Part shown: positions 18,201 to 25,512 of the stretch, piece by piece
Layout: each line of letters starts with the position of its first letter
Numbering within the stretch: the first letter of the stretch is position 1
Assembly (NCBI RefSeq): GCF_014641075.1
Contig: NZ_BMHP01000004.1
Span: 496,001-560,000 of the forward strand
Reading direction: 5' to 3'
Origin: Paenibacillus nasutitermitis
GTDB lineage: Bacteria; Bacillota; Bacilli; Paenibacillales; Paenibacillaceae
DNA length: 64,000 bases
Program-made: the position numbers and the translations under genes
Notes under the pieces: generated by a model
What the model saw: the letters and a program-made list of their open reading frames with translations, nothing else
Database searches by the model: none
Told to the model about the DNA's origin: nothing

Positions 18201-19455
18201 GATGGGGAAACCGACGGCCGCTTCCAGCGTCAACGGCGGGGACAGCCAGACCGATTATTGGCCGGAGGTGGCTACCGACGGAGACGCAGCCTCATCGAAT
18301 CATTGGGTAACGTCAGGCAGCGTGTTCCCGGCATGGCTCCGCGTCGATTTCGGCAATGCCTATCCGCTGAAGCGGGTCGTCATGACGTTCGATGTCGCAG
18401 ATACCTATAAATATCGGATCGAAGGAACAAACAGTCTCGTGGACCCGGTCTGGACGACCTTGATCGACCGTACGGCAAGCGGGGTTACGGGTTCCTCCAC
18501 AGCACCGGTCACGGAAACCGTCACCGGTACCTATCAGTATTTGAGAGTTTATTTCACGGGCACGATCGGTGGGAATTGGGCGAATCTGAGAGAGCTGGAG
18601 GTGTACCCCGACACCTCTCCGGGAATCAATCTGGCTCTGAACAAGCCGGTGGAAACATCTTCGTCCCTGACGGGAAATTGGGACCGCACGAAAGCGGTGG
18701 ATGGACTCCGCAATTCCGGCCCGCTGTCGGGGGGCTGGTCCAGTGACAACGGCGCGGAGAACCGCACGGAGTATTTGACGGTAGACTTGAGGACGGTTCA
18801 CAATATCGGCGCCGTTCAGCTATTCCCCCGCAATGACGCGGGCAATCTGGGGGAAAGCTTTCCGGTCGATTTCACGATCAGCGTATCGGTTGACGGAAAC
18901 TCATGGAGCACGGTTGTGAGCAAAACCGGTTATCCGAAACCGCTGGGCGGGCAGCATTTCAGCTTTGCCGCCGTGAACGCCAGGTATGTGAAGCTGACTT
19001 CCACCAGGCAGCGCTATCATGCGGCCGAGAACAATTACTTAAGTCAGATCGCCGAATTGGAGGTCTACGCGGCACCGCAATTATTATCCCAAAGCAAGAC
19101 CGCCACCTCATCCACCAATAACAATGCCTCCAATGCCGTGGATGGCAACGACAATACGTATTGGTGGGCTTCCGATGCGTCCATGCCCCAGTGGTTCAAG
19201 GTGGATTTGGGAGCCAATTATACGCTTTTGGGCGCATTGACCAAATTTTATGCCAATGAAAACTGGAAATACAAGATCGAGGGATCAACCGATAACAGCA
19301 CATGGACAACGCTGTTGGATTATACACCGGGCGGTGTGGATTCCCAGGATGTGAATGACGCCCTCGGTGGAAGTTACCGATACGTAAAGGTCACAATAAC
19401 GGGAAGCGGAGGAGATTGGGCTTCCATCCGGGAATTCAAAGTATACGGATACTAA
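15280..19455 (+). CDS. large secreted six-hairpin-glycosidase-like protein with four F5/8C (CBM32-like) modules
   Basis: 1391 residues from ATG 15280, with AAGGAGGA at 15265-15272; an in-frame upstream start at 15247 lacks such a site. Signal peptide: hydrophobic core ending in TASA about residue 30. Module order: small beta region, F5/8C module 1 (about 86-235), a long central domain (about 240-930) with aromatic- and His-rich segments typical of (alpha/alpha)6 hydrolases (GENGGWYG, DGDFYAGYP, QTHFFGSSWKRDG), then F5/8C modules 2 (about 970-1110), 3 (about 1115-1266) and 4 (about 1268-1391). Modules 1 and 3 resemble one another (shared STVVS, FSFAA.NARY), as do 2 and 4 (YKIEG or YRIEG, GGDWAS or GGNWAN). 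The enzyme family cannot be named from sequence alone. Likely works outside the cell for the Lpl-type importer encoded upstream. Confidence 0.8.
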   Translation: MGLKYGRTFYVYGVICAGLVAWLTLSGTASAATVTNDTANKKVTMAGTRYSATLDYNGKAVVSSFKIDNKELLEQGEGIFSAVRKNLALGKSVTSSSSLETAAWGAAKATDGKIASGPLGWSSNSNVNANHTEWVSVDLGAVYSVARIDLHPRYDSSKGFPADFTIELSDNGSTWSTVVSRTAYPQPEGSSKQSFSFAAANARYIKVTGTSLRADPNESNAYRMQLAEIEAYQTDGGWNTSKALSVNPSVTVSGNVVTASFATAVASETWTFTVSDANLQYKLSRTYGSAYTAQEQGTPTLVFKQDAVQSIRWPASGAQWWVGGEASAQKWSLAGGTGYSAENNVRKSSEDTSFVLLSTQADNWALKVDGTTNRSGLARGAATEVDRLDAGSTKPLSMNLVASSTGSGLLYASGPQSPKPDGWGYYTGQVRHTGNRIFGDVNAAANENVQTTLTFTPDSFDSYYDLGTLNGMNEYQLSQALNDYGRMGIMGRNHGVTIEGPTYFYENPPLEQHWNVNSIGLLGDSNALVTMKNGLNNIRDWVQDVNGHVISPFPWEDQSKDLWGKVYHDMQFGYVIAISNLYALNGDTNWLNGMKLSGEKALDFAIANYVDPTTYVVKNHSPTNPGLMLGYNDYWEKSVGTYNAYMSAMFYESLVKWAELERNVLADTAKAQTYENIAATLKTNMNRNLGDGTGLWSPATKSFAYGSDSGDVRYVPSNAAALRAGVMSKDRMKQVVESVERDQQNFDLGFHVTTVRDLRNAWAPAPQGDDYAGLFIGENGGWYGAVDGDFYAGYPAYGDRNKIPYYINRFLSYFQQTHFFGSSWKRDGVTRADLVGGDSFNGFPSHIMPIWGLYTYGYGFQPQYNRLVLAPFINDSMAGSVVKYKWRGQHMQVTYTTKYKFSVQASALPTNIAVRFINQTPNAVYTVKVDGVNQSAAADADGNVEAIMSTAGTHSFELVNPDAAVIPSATSNIAMGKPTAASSVNGGDSQTDYWPEVATDGDAASSNHWVTSGSVFPAWLRVDFGNAYPLKRVVMTFDVADTYKYRIEGTNSLVDPVWTTLIDRTASGVTGSSTAPVTETVTGTYQYLRVYFTGTIGGNWANLRELEVYPDTSPGINLALNKPVETSSSLTGNWDRTKAVDGLRNSGPLSGGWSSDNGAENRTEYLTVDLRTVHNIGAVQLFPRNDAGNLGESFPVDFTISVSVDGNSWSTVVSKTGYPKPLGGQHFSFAAVNARYVKLTSTRQRYHAAENNYLSQIAELEVYAAPQLLSQSKTATSSTNNNASNAVDGNDNTYWWASDASMPQWFKVDLGANYTLLGALTKFYANENWKYKIEGSTDNSTWTTLLDYTPGGVDSQDVNDALGGSYRYVKVTITGSGGDWASIREFKVYGY

Positions 19456-19476
19456 CGAATCAAATTTCCTGACAAA

Positions 19477-19523
19477 AAAGACGCTTCCATCCCCACTTAC
19501 ATAGTGGTTTTGGAAGCGTCTTT
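19477..19523. terminator. bidirectional rho-independent terminator
   Basis: AAAGACGCTTCCA (19477-19489) pairs with TGGAAGCGTCTTT (19511-19523), and CCAC/GTGG pair inside the loop. A-run before and T-run after allow function for the large + strand gene and the convergent LacI-type gene. Confidence 0.9.
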
Positions 19524-19605
19524 GTACATAGATTGGGACTGACTCATTCGCTGACATCCTTTAGGGACAGCCCCTACACGATCACCCTCGGCCAATCAGG
19601 CCTGC

Positions 19606-20628
19606 CTATCTTTTCTGCGGGGGGACGACCGATTTGCGGATGATCAGGTCGGGATGCACAAGGATTTTGCGGCAGGGCGCCTGAGGGTTCTGCTTCCGCC
19701 AGAACAACAGATCAACCGCAGTCTGGGCGATATGCTCGCGCGGGAAGTTGATGGTCGTGAGCGGCGGGTACTGCCATTGGGACGAATCCAGGTTGTCGAA
19801 GCCGACGACGGACACCTCTTCAGGCGTCTTGACGCCCCGCGCATTCAAGCCGTTGTTCAGCACTTGAGCGATCGGATCATTAGCGCAGAAGAAGGCGGTA
19901 GGCAAACGGGACGTATCCAAATGCTCGATTAACGGACTGAAATCGACTTTACCATAGACGTCTTTAAGCCGCAGGTCGTAAATGTAATCGGGGACGGCAA
20001 CGAGCCCCCAATATTCAAGCGCATCGATAAAGCCGTTGTAGCGATCGTGAAACCCGGGCGACAGCTTGCGGTCGCCGATGTAGCCGATCTGCTGATGACC
20101 GGCGCGTACCAGATGCTGCACGGCGGTGAATGCCCCCTGATAATCATTGGGCATGACGACGTCGAAATTCAAGGATGGATAATCGTAATCGATGACGATA
20201 ATGATGATGCCGGTCGCCTTCAGCTCCTCCGCGAATTTTGGCGAAAAGCGCCCGAACAGCAGCAGCCCGAGCGGCCGTTCCCGCTCAATCAGCGAGAAGA
20301 TGGCGCGGTCGTCCCCGTCGATCGGTACACCGTGAATGGACACTTCCAGGCCTTGTGCCTTCAGCGCATTGTCGATAAAAAAATAGGTGGACATCGTATG
20401 CGGTTCCTTCAACTCTCTGTGGTCCACAATAATATAAATGTTGTCCGTCTGCTTATCCTCCGCCTTCGCTTCGGAGATGCCCTTGTATTGCATGGACCTC
20501 GCCATCTCCATTACCAGCTTGCGAGTGGCCTCGCTTACCCCCTCATGGCCGCGAAGCGCTTTGGACACGGCGGCTGTCGATAACCCCAGCTTTTCGGACA
20601 AATCGCGTAATGTCACTTTTTTCTCCAT
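19606..20628 (-). CDS. LacI-family transcriptional regulator
   Basis: 340 residues. The ATG at 20628 is chosen because AAGGAG (20640-20635) lies 6 bp before it; upstream in-frame GTG 20649 and ATG 20643 lack such a site. N-terminal LacI helix-turn-helix TLRDLSEKLGLSTAAVSKAL with hinge helix region, then the periplasmic-binding-protein-like sugar-sensing domain (about 60-335) with the conserved FCANDPIA and VSVVGFDNLD segments. It is divergent from the GH5/ABC operon, separated by a short AT-rich region with candidate operators, so it probably represses that operon until an oligosaccharide inducer binds. Confidence 0.93.
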   Translation of the reverse strand: MEKKVTLRDLSEKLGLSTAAVSKALRGHEGVSEATRKLVMEMARSMQYKGISEAKAEDKQTDNIYIIVDHRELKEPHTMSTYFFIDNALKAQGLEVSIHGVPIDGDDRAIFSLIERERPLGLLLFGRFSPKFAEELKATGIIIIVIDYDYPSLNFDVVMPNDYQGAFTAVQHLVRAGHQQIGYIGDRKLSPGFHDRYNGFIDALEYWGLVAVPDYIYDLRLKDVYGKVDFSPLIEHLDTSRLPTAFFCANDPIAQVLNNGLNARGVKTPEEVSVVGFDNLDSSQWQYPPLTTINFPREHIAQTAVDLLFWRKQNPQAPCRKILVHPDLIIRKSVVPPQKR

Positions 20629-20659
20629 AATAAACTCCTTCATAAGCACAGCTTATTTT

Positions 20660-20688
20660 ATCATAATATTTATTTGAAAATTAATCAA
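20660..20688 (-). promoter_or_regulatory. promoter of the LacI-type gene
   Basis: Minus strand TTGATT (20688-20683), 17-bp spacer, TATGAT (20665-20660), 31 bp before the start codon. The -35 box overlaps one copy of the AATTAATCAA direct repeat. Confidence 0.5.
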
Positions 20689-20699
20689 CAATTGTCGGC

Positions 20700-20710
20700 T
20701 TATCGCGAAA
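20700..20710. promoter_or_regulatory. imperfect palindrome, candidate LacI-type operator
   Basis: TTATCGCGAAA centred on TCGCGA, a CG-centred palindrome as used by LacI-family proteins, 8 bp upstream of the operon -35 box. Inference only. Confidence 0.3.
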
Positions 20711-20718
20711 TATTTACA

Positions 20719-20747
20719 TTGACATAAATAAAAATTGTAGATAATAT
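20719..20747 (+). promoter_or_regulatory. strong sigma-A promoter of the GH5/ABC/GH2 operon
   Basis: TTGACA (20719-20724), 17-bp spacer, TAATAT (20742-20747). The -35 is consensus and spacing optimal. It drives the secreted GH5 gene and probably the following six genes; leader length is about 130 nt. Confidence 0.75.
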
Positions 20748-20811
20748 TAATTTACATTTTAAGAAATATTAACTTAATAATTAATCAAATCGAGAGGAGG
20801 ATAGGTCGAAA

Positions 20812-20828
20812 TCGGATCGACGATCCGA
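20812..20828. promoter_or_regulatory. perfect inverted repeat in the operon leader, candidate operator
   Basis: TCGGATC-GAC-GATCCGA, 7-bp arms with a 3-bp centre, about 60 bp after the expected transcription start. It could be an operator for the divergent LacI-type protein acting as a roadblock, or a leader hairpin. Confidence 0.4.
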
Positions 20829-20883
20829 GACTTGCCGCATAAGAACGCTTAGCCGTTTTATCCAATTGCAGGGAGGTTTTGGT

Positions 20884-22341
20884 ATGAAGAAACGTATTTC
20901 GCTTATTTTAATGTCCGTTCTCGTTATGATGTGCCTGTTCCAGAACGCAGGCTTTGCACAGGAAACGGGCGGGGAGCAGCAGCTTGGCTTGCAGGTGAAT
21001 GACGACGGGATGCTGATGAAAGACGGAATACCTTATAGGGGAATCGGAGTTAATTATTACAGCGGTTTTGTCAGGACACTTGAAGATCCGGCGAATAGCG
21101 ACACGTCTTACCGGGACGGATTTCAAGTGCTGGGAGAGCACCATATCCCGTTCGCCCGTTTTTCCGTAGCGCCTTACTACCCGAGCCAGTGGCAGTTGTA
21201 TAAAGAAGACAAGGAGAAATATTTCGAAATTCTTGACGATTTCGTTCATTCGGCGGAACAAAACCATGTCGGACTCATTCCGTCTTTCTTCTGGACGTCG
21301 TTCTCCGTCGCCGATATGGTAGGGGAGCCGATAAACCGCTGGGGGTCGCTTGACAGCGAGGTGCAGCAGTTCATGAAGCAGTATGTCAGCGAGGTGGTGT
21401 CGCGCTACAAGGACTCTCCGGCGATTTGGGGCTGGGAATTTGGAAACGAATACAATTTGTCCTCGGATTTGCCGAATGCCAGTGAATGGCGGCCGCCGGT
21501 CATCCCGGAGTTAGGCACGCCGACATTCCGCACGGCAGACGACGAGCTTACGCATGCAATGATCCGTTCGGCGTTTACGGTATTCGCCACGGAAGTACGC
21601 AAATACGATCCGGATCGGATCATTATTTCCGGCAATTCTCTTCCCCGCTCTTCCGAGTGGCATCAGGAGCAATATTTATCTTGGGATCAGGACACGGAGC
21701 AGCAGTTCGCGGATATGCTGAACAAGGACAATCCCGATCCGATGGATACAATCAGCGTGCATATCTACGATATGCAAGAGCAGCGGTTCTCAAGGACGGT
21801 CCCGGTGGAGGAATTGCTGGGCAAGCTGATGCAGATTTCGACGGAAGCGAACAAACCGTTGTTTGTCGGCGAATTCGGAACGAGCGAAAGCATCGGTCAC
21901 GAGCCGGCACGGCAAAATTTCGAACGGCTCATTACCGCCGTCCATGACGCAGGCGTTCCGTTTGCGGCCGTATGGGTGTTCGATCTGCCGAATCAGCCGG
22001 AGAATACGATTACTGATACGAATGCCAAAGCCTATCAACTGGACCGGATTCGCGAGGTTAACGAATCGTATGTCAATGTAGATGCGATCAAGCAGATTGT
22101 CACCCTTTATGAAGGAGACGGACAAATCACGGGAACGTTGGCCACCCAGCTGCAGTACAGACTCGGAATCATTCAAATTCTGATCGCTCAGGGGGATACC
22201 CCGAATGCGATTGCGTACCTGACGGATTTTCTAAATTACATCAACGATGCGTCTGTGCAGCAGCAGCAGCTTCTGTCCCCCGCCGCGACGGGAGCGTTGA
22301 ACAGGGGAGCGGGCGAACTGATTCGGATATGGTCGCAGTAA
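20884..22341 (+). CDS. secreted GH5-like glycoside hydrolase (clan GH-A), probable endo-beta-mannanase or glucanase
   Basis: 485 residues; ATG at 20884 with GGGAGG at 20871-20876, in preference to the upstream in-frame start at 20866. Signal peptide with a core up to about residue 24 and FAQ as cleavage site. The TIM barrel (about 40-385) has WGWEFGNEY (acid/base Glu, about 190) and LFVGEFGTS (nucleophile Glu, about 330), the clan GH-A pair. The last 85 residues form a helical domain (GQITGTLATQLQYRL ... AIAYLTDFL) resembling the FIMAH-type C-terminal domain common on Paenibacillus exoenzymes. Substrate is inferred as a beta-mannan because a GH2 beta-mannosidase ends the operon; no direct evidence for specificity. 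Confidence 0.85.
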   Translation: MKKRISLILMSVLVMMCLFQNAGFAQETGGEQQLGLQVNDDGMLMKDGIPYRGIGVNYYSGFVRTLEDPANSDTSYRDGFQVLGEHHIPFARFSVAPYYPSQWQLYKEDKEKYFEILDDFVHSAEQNHVGLIPSFFWTSFSVADMVGEPINRWGSLDSEVQQFMKQYVSEVVSRYKDSPAIWGWEFGNEYNLSSDLPNASEWRPPVIPELGTPTFRTADDELTHAMIRSAFTVFATEVRKYDPDRIIISGNSLPRSSEWHQEQYLSWDQDTEQQFADMLNKDNPDPMDTISVHIYDMQEQRFSRTVPVEELLGKLMQISTEANKPLFVGEFGTSESIGHEPARQNFERLITAVHDAGVPFAAVWVFDLPNQPENTITDTNAKAYQLDRIREVNESYVNVDAIKQIVTLYEGDGQITGTLATQLQYRLGIIQILIAQGDTPNAIAYLTDFLNYINDASVQQQQLLSPAATGALNRGAGELIRIWSQ

Positions 22342-22401
22342 AGACCGCCGTAAAAGCGAGTGTACGGTCGAAATCCATCATAACGGTAAAGGGGAAAGAA
22401 C

Positions 22402-24036
22402 ATGAGCGCTCACGGTGGGGTTAAGAAATTCACGGCAGCCAGCTTATGCATCATGGTTGTCATGGTGTTGCTGTTGTCCGCATGTTCGGGAGGAAACAAC
22501 GGACAGAATGCGGGCACGGGCAATAAGGAGCAAAGCGGCAACGGCCAGGATCAGAGCCCGGCAAGCCCGTCGACGGACAGCGGCAGCGGGGCCAAAGACA
22601 ATCAGGGCGGAAATGAAAGCGCAACCACGAATAACGGCGGGGCCGCCGCTCAGGGCGATCAGAAGCCGGTCACGATTAAAGTGCTGGCCCAGGCGCTGAC
22701 GCCTACCGACGACAAGACGCCGACGGAGAAGACGCCGGTGCCGCGCGTCGCGCTCGATAAGATCGTCGAGGATTTTCAGAAGCAGTATCCTTACATTACG
22801 GTGGAAATTATGACCAGCGCGCCGAAGGAAGCCGACGAATTGCTGCCTTGGTTTACAACCCGCGTGGCGTCGGGAGACGCCCCCGATATCGCCTGGTCAT
22901 CCAACACGAAGGCGGAATGGTACAACCAGGGCTGGCTCCAGCCGCTTGACGACTATTACAACAAGCCGAATCCGTTCATCGAAGGCAATGACAAATGGAT
23001 TAACGCTTTCACGAATGTCGAGATCGTCCCCAAGGAGGCGGACGGCACGCATGACCAGGTGCCGCTCATCCAGGCTGCGGGTGGACAGGTCGGAATTTTC
23101 TACAACATCGATATATTCAAGAAATTGAACCTGCAGGTGCCGAAAACATGGAAGGAGTTTGTCGACGTGGCGAAGAAGGCGAAGGACGGGGGCTATATCG
23201 CTTCCGTACCGTGGGTCGCCAATCATCAGCCGTCGTTGTGGGAGCTGGAGCCGATCAGCAAGCCGCTGATGAGCGGCCTGGTCGATCCGTTCAATTATAC
23301 CGGGGCGGCGAAGGCGGCCGATTTGAAAGGCGACGAGTCTGTGCGCGCCATTAAGAAAGGGGTTATTTCCGCAGATAAGCCCGAAGTTCGGCAGACCTGG
23401 ACCCTCTATAAGGAGTGGGCAAAGCTATGGCCGGAAGGCTGGGCGACGCAGGATTTCCTGCCGCAATGGAACGCGGGCAAGGTGGCGATGCGCGAAGGCG
23501 GCATGTGGGAGCTGCAGCAGGAGCTTAGCGATACGAAACGGACGTTCAAATGGGGACTGTTCCCAATTCCGTCCGCCGGTCCCGATTCCGGCCAATATGC
23601 GCCCGAGCTTCCGCGCGTAAAAGGGTTCCCGAAAAACACGCAGCCGAGCTTCAGCATGTCGATCATCAAACCTTCAGTGGAAAAGCACGGCACGCTGGAC
23701 GCATCCGTTCTCTTCCTGCAATATTTGACCTCGCCGCAGGTGAACGAATATTTGATCAATGAAATTCCGATGGGACGCCCGACTGTAAACGGGGCCGAAA
23801 CGCTGCCGTTGTTCGATGCGCTGAAAAATATGGAATACCCGCAATTCCCGGAAATATCGATCGCGTTCCCTTACACGATCACCGGCGAAACGGCCGATAC
23901 GATCTCGAAGAACGCAGCGTTGTGGTTCCGTGACGAAATCAAGGACGACAAGTTCTTCGGAGAAGTGCAGAAGGCGCTCGAGACCGGCGCGGACGAGAGC
24001 ATCAAAACGCAAAAGCTCGATACGTCGAAATGGTGA
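22402..24036 (+). CDS. sugar-binding lipoprotein of an ABC transporter (family 1)
   Basis: 544 residues; ATG at 22402 after AGGGGAAAG. Lipoprotein signal with lipobox LSAC, then an unusually long low-complexity linker of about 60 residues rich in Gly, Asn, Ser and Gln that would hold the binding domain away from the membrane. The body is a family-1 solute-binding protein (YPYITVEIM, DAPDIAW and VAMREGGMWE regions in the expected order). It would work with the MalF/MalG-like permeases encoded after the small Ig-like gene. Confidence 0.9.
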   Translation: MSAHGGVKKFTAASLCIMVVMVLLLSACSGGNNGQNAGTGNKEQSGNGQDQSPASPSTDSGSGAKDNQGGNESATTNNGGAAAQGDQKPVTIKVLAQALTPTDDKTPTEKTPVPRVALDKIVEDFQKQYPYITVEIMTSAPKEADELLPWFTTRVASGDAPDIAWSSNTKAEWYNQGWLQPLDDYYNKPNPFIEGNDKWINAFTNVEIVPKEADGTHDQVPLIQAAGGQVGIFYNIDIFKKLNLQVPKTWKEFVDVAKKAKDGGYIASVPWVANHQPSLWELEPISKPLMSGLVDPFNYTGAAKAADLKGDESVRAIKKGVISADKPEVRQTWTLYKEWAKLWPEGWATQDFLPQWNAGKVAMREGGMWELQQELSDTKRTFKWGLFPIPSAGPDSGQYAPELPRVKGFPKNTQPSFSMSIIKPSVEKHGTLDASVLFLQYLTSPQVNEYLINEIPMGRPTVNGAETLPLFDALKNMEYPQFPEISIAFPYTITGETADTISKNAALWFRDEIKDDKFFGEVQKALETGADESIKTQKLDTSKW

Positions 24037-24057
24037 CCGGATAGCCTTGAATAACAT

Positions 24058-24081
24058 GGGGAGGGGCGAGCGCTCCTCCCC
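24058..24081 (+). other. inverted repeat after the binding-protein gene
   Basis: GGGGAGG (24058-24064) pairs with CCTCCCC (24075-24081). No T run follows; probably an mRNA stabiliser or processing hairpin that keeps binding-protein mRNA in excess. The CCTCCC arm could also mask the GGGAGG ribosome-binding site (24083-24088) of the next gene. Confidence 0.45.
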
Positions 24082-24095
24082 CGGGAGGTCGCGAA

Positions 24096-24605
24096 TTGAG
24101 GCAGAAACTGTATATTCTGGGGATTATGCTGCTGGTTGGGCTGGCTGGGTTCTTCATTTGGAAAATGGAAACCAATCGCCAGATCGTGGTCGAAGTCGAC
24201 AAGTCGCCCGAACAACTGGAAGCAAACGGGAAAGACGTGATGACGATCCGCTTCACAATCCGCAATCCCGACGGAACTCCCCGCAAAGGAGACAATGTGC
24301 TTGTTTTCAAATCGAAGGGCTACGGCTCAACGAAGGTAACCCGGGTCAAAACGGACGACAACGGGCAGGCCAGCTTCGAATATTACGCTTACAAGGAAAA
24401 TTCGTTCCAGCCTGCAGGAATGAATCAAATCCAGTTATCGGATGTTTCGGTCGGCCGAATCATCGGCGTCTATAAAAGGTATTGGATCGATATTCCGGTC
24501 GTCAGCCCGCAGGCAGGAACTGACGGTGATGGCCAATCCCCGGGAAAGGGCTCGTCCGACAGTCAGGAAGACGACGACGGGGACGGCTATGTGCAATTTA
24601 ATTAA
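24096..24605 (+). CDS. small membrane-anchored Ig-like (invasin/Big_1-type) protein of unknown role
   Basis: 169 residues from TTG 24096 with GGGAGG at 24083-24088. One membrane segment (about residues 5-22) is followed by an extracellular domain of about 115 residues. Its pattern (DKSPEQLEANGKDVMTIRF, then DGTPRKGDNV, then TDDNGQASFEYYA) is that of invasin-type Ig-like domains, which usually read A.G...T.T..V.D..G.P..G..V and T.A.G.A. An acidic Ser/Gly tail ends the protein. It sits between binding-protein and permease genes of a sugar importer, a place where no standard subunit is encoded. A role as spacer, wall-level scaffold or importer accessory is only inference. Confidence 0.65.
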   Translation: MRQKLYILGIMLLVGLAGFFIWKMETNRQIVVEVDKSPEQLEANGKDVMTIRFTIRNPDGTPRKGDNVLVFKSKGYGSTKVTRVKTDDNGQASFEYYAYKENSFQPAGMNQIQLSDVSVGRIIGVYKRYWIDIPVVSPQAGTDGDGQSPGKGSSDSQEDDDGDGYVQFN

Positions 24606-24620
24606 GGGGGAGGGGTACGA

Positions 24621-25508
24621 ATGAGCAGGATGATGAAGGACAGTTTGAGCGCCTACCTCCTTTTGTCCCCCATTGTGATCGGCCTGTTGATCTTCTGCTA
24701 TTATCCGCCTATCCGCGGGCTGATCATGTCGGTGTTCGAATGGAATGCGGCGGGCGACCGGTGGACCTTCGTGGGCATGGACAATTTTCGCAGAATGGCG
24801 CATGACGACGTGCTGATCGCGTCGGTGCCGAATATGCTGTTTCTGCTCGTAGGCGGCTTGATCATCAGTGTAACGGTGCCGCTCATCATGGCAGAATTGA
24901 TCTATTCCATCAGCAATCCGAAATGGAAGTATGCCTACCGGGTGCTTATTCTCGTGCCGATGGTGATTCCAGGCGTGGTCGGGGCGCTCGTATGGCAGTT
25001 CGTTTTCGATCCGAACATCGGGCTCATCAACGCGATTCTGGATGGGGTAGGGCTCGGAGGCTGGAAACATGCCTGGCTGGGCGATTCGCATACGGTGCTG
25101 TGGGCGTTCTTGTTTATGGGCTTTCCGTGGGCGACCGGGATCGGACCGCTTATTTATTTGTCTGGGCTGAGCGGCATCCCGACCGAGATCAACGAAAGCG
25201 CGCGGTTGGACGGCATCACCTGGTTCAGACGGGTCATCTCCATCGATATCCCGCTTATTACGGGACAGATCAAGTTTTTCCTGATTACGGGCTTGATCGG
25301 CGGCTTGCAGGCTTTTCAAAATCAATACTTGCTGACGAACGGAGGACCGGGCTACTCCTCGATGGTTCCCGGCTATCATATGTATTTGCAGGCTTTCACG
25401 TACAACCGGCTCGGGTACGCCAGCGCGATCGGTCTCGTACTGTTTGCCGCAGCACTGATTCTGACCATCATCAATATGAAGTTCATCAAGTCGAAAGGGG
25501 AGGGGTGA
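24621..25508 (+). CDS. sugar ABC transporter permease, MalF/UgpA type
   Basis: 295 residues; ATG at 24621 with GGGGGAGGGG just before it. Six membrane segments are visible (first SAYLLLSPIVIGLLIFCYYP, about 10-29), with the CUT1 EAA loop as NESARLDGITWFRRV (about 193-207). It forms a heterodimeric channel with the next permease, whose gene starts 4 bp after this stop. No dedicated ATPase gene is in the operon, so a shared MsmX-like ATPase is likely. Confidence 0.92.
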   Translation: MSRMMKDSLSAYLLLSPIVIGLLIFCYYPPIRGLIMSVFEWNAAGDRWTFVGMDNFRRMAHDDVLIASVPNMLFLLVGGLIISVTVPLIMAELIYSISNPKWKYAYRVLILVPMVIPGVVGALVWQFVFDPNIGLINAILDGVGLGGWKHAWLGDSHTVLWAFLFMGFPWATGIGPLIYLSGLSGIPTEINESARLDGITWFRRVISIDIPLITGQIKFFLITGLIGGLQAFQNQYLLTNGGPGYSSMVPGYHMYLQAFTYNRLGYASAIGLVLFAAALILTIINMKFIKSKGEG

Positions 25509-25512
25509 TGGC

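Larger units (their letters stand above)
20679..20788. repeat. direct repeat AATTAATCAA bracketing the divergent promoters
   Basis: Copies at 20679-20688 and 20779-20788, start-to-start distance exactly 100 bp. One overlaps the -35 of the regulator gene; the other lies 31 bp after the -10 of the operon promoter. Possible protein-binding sites or chance in AT-rich DNA. Confidence 0.35.

Noticed and set aside
19524..19605. Possible mobile-element remnant (GGGACTG...GGGACAG segment after the terminator)
   Set aside because: Only short, imperfect repeats were seen, with no element ends or coding remnant.
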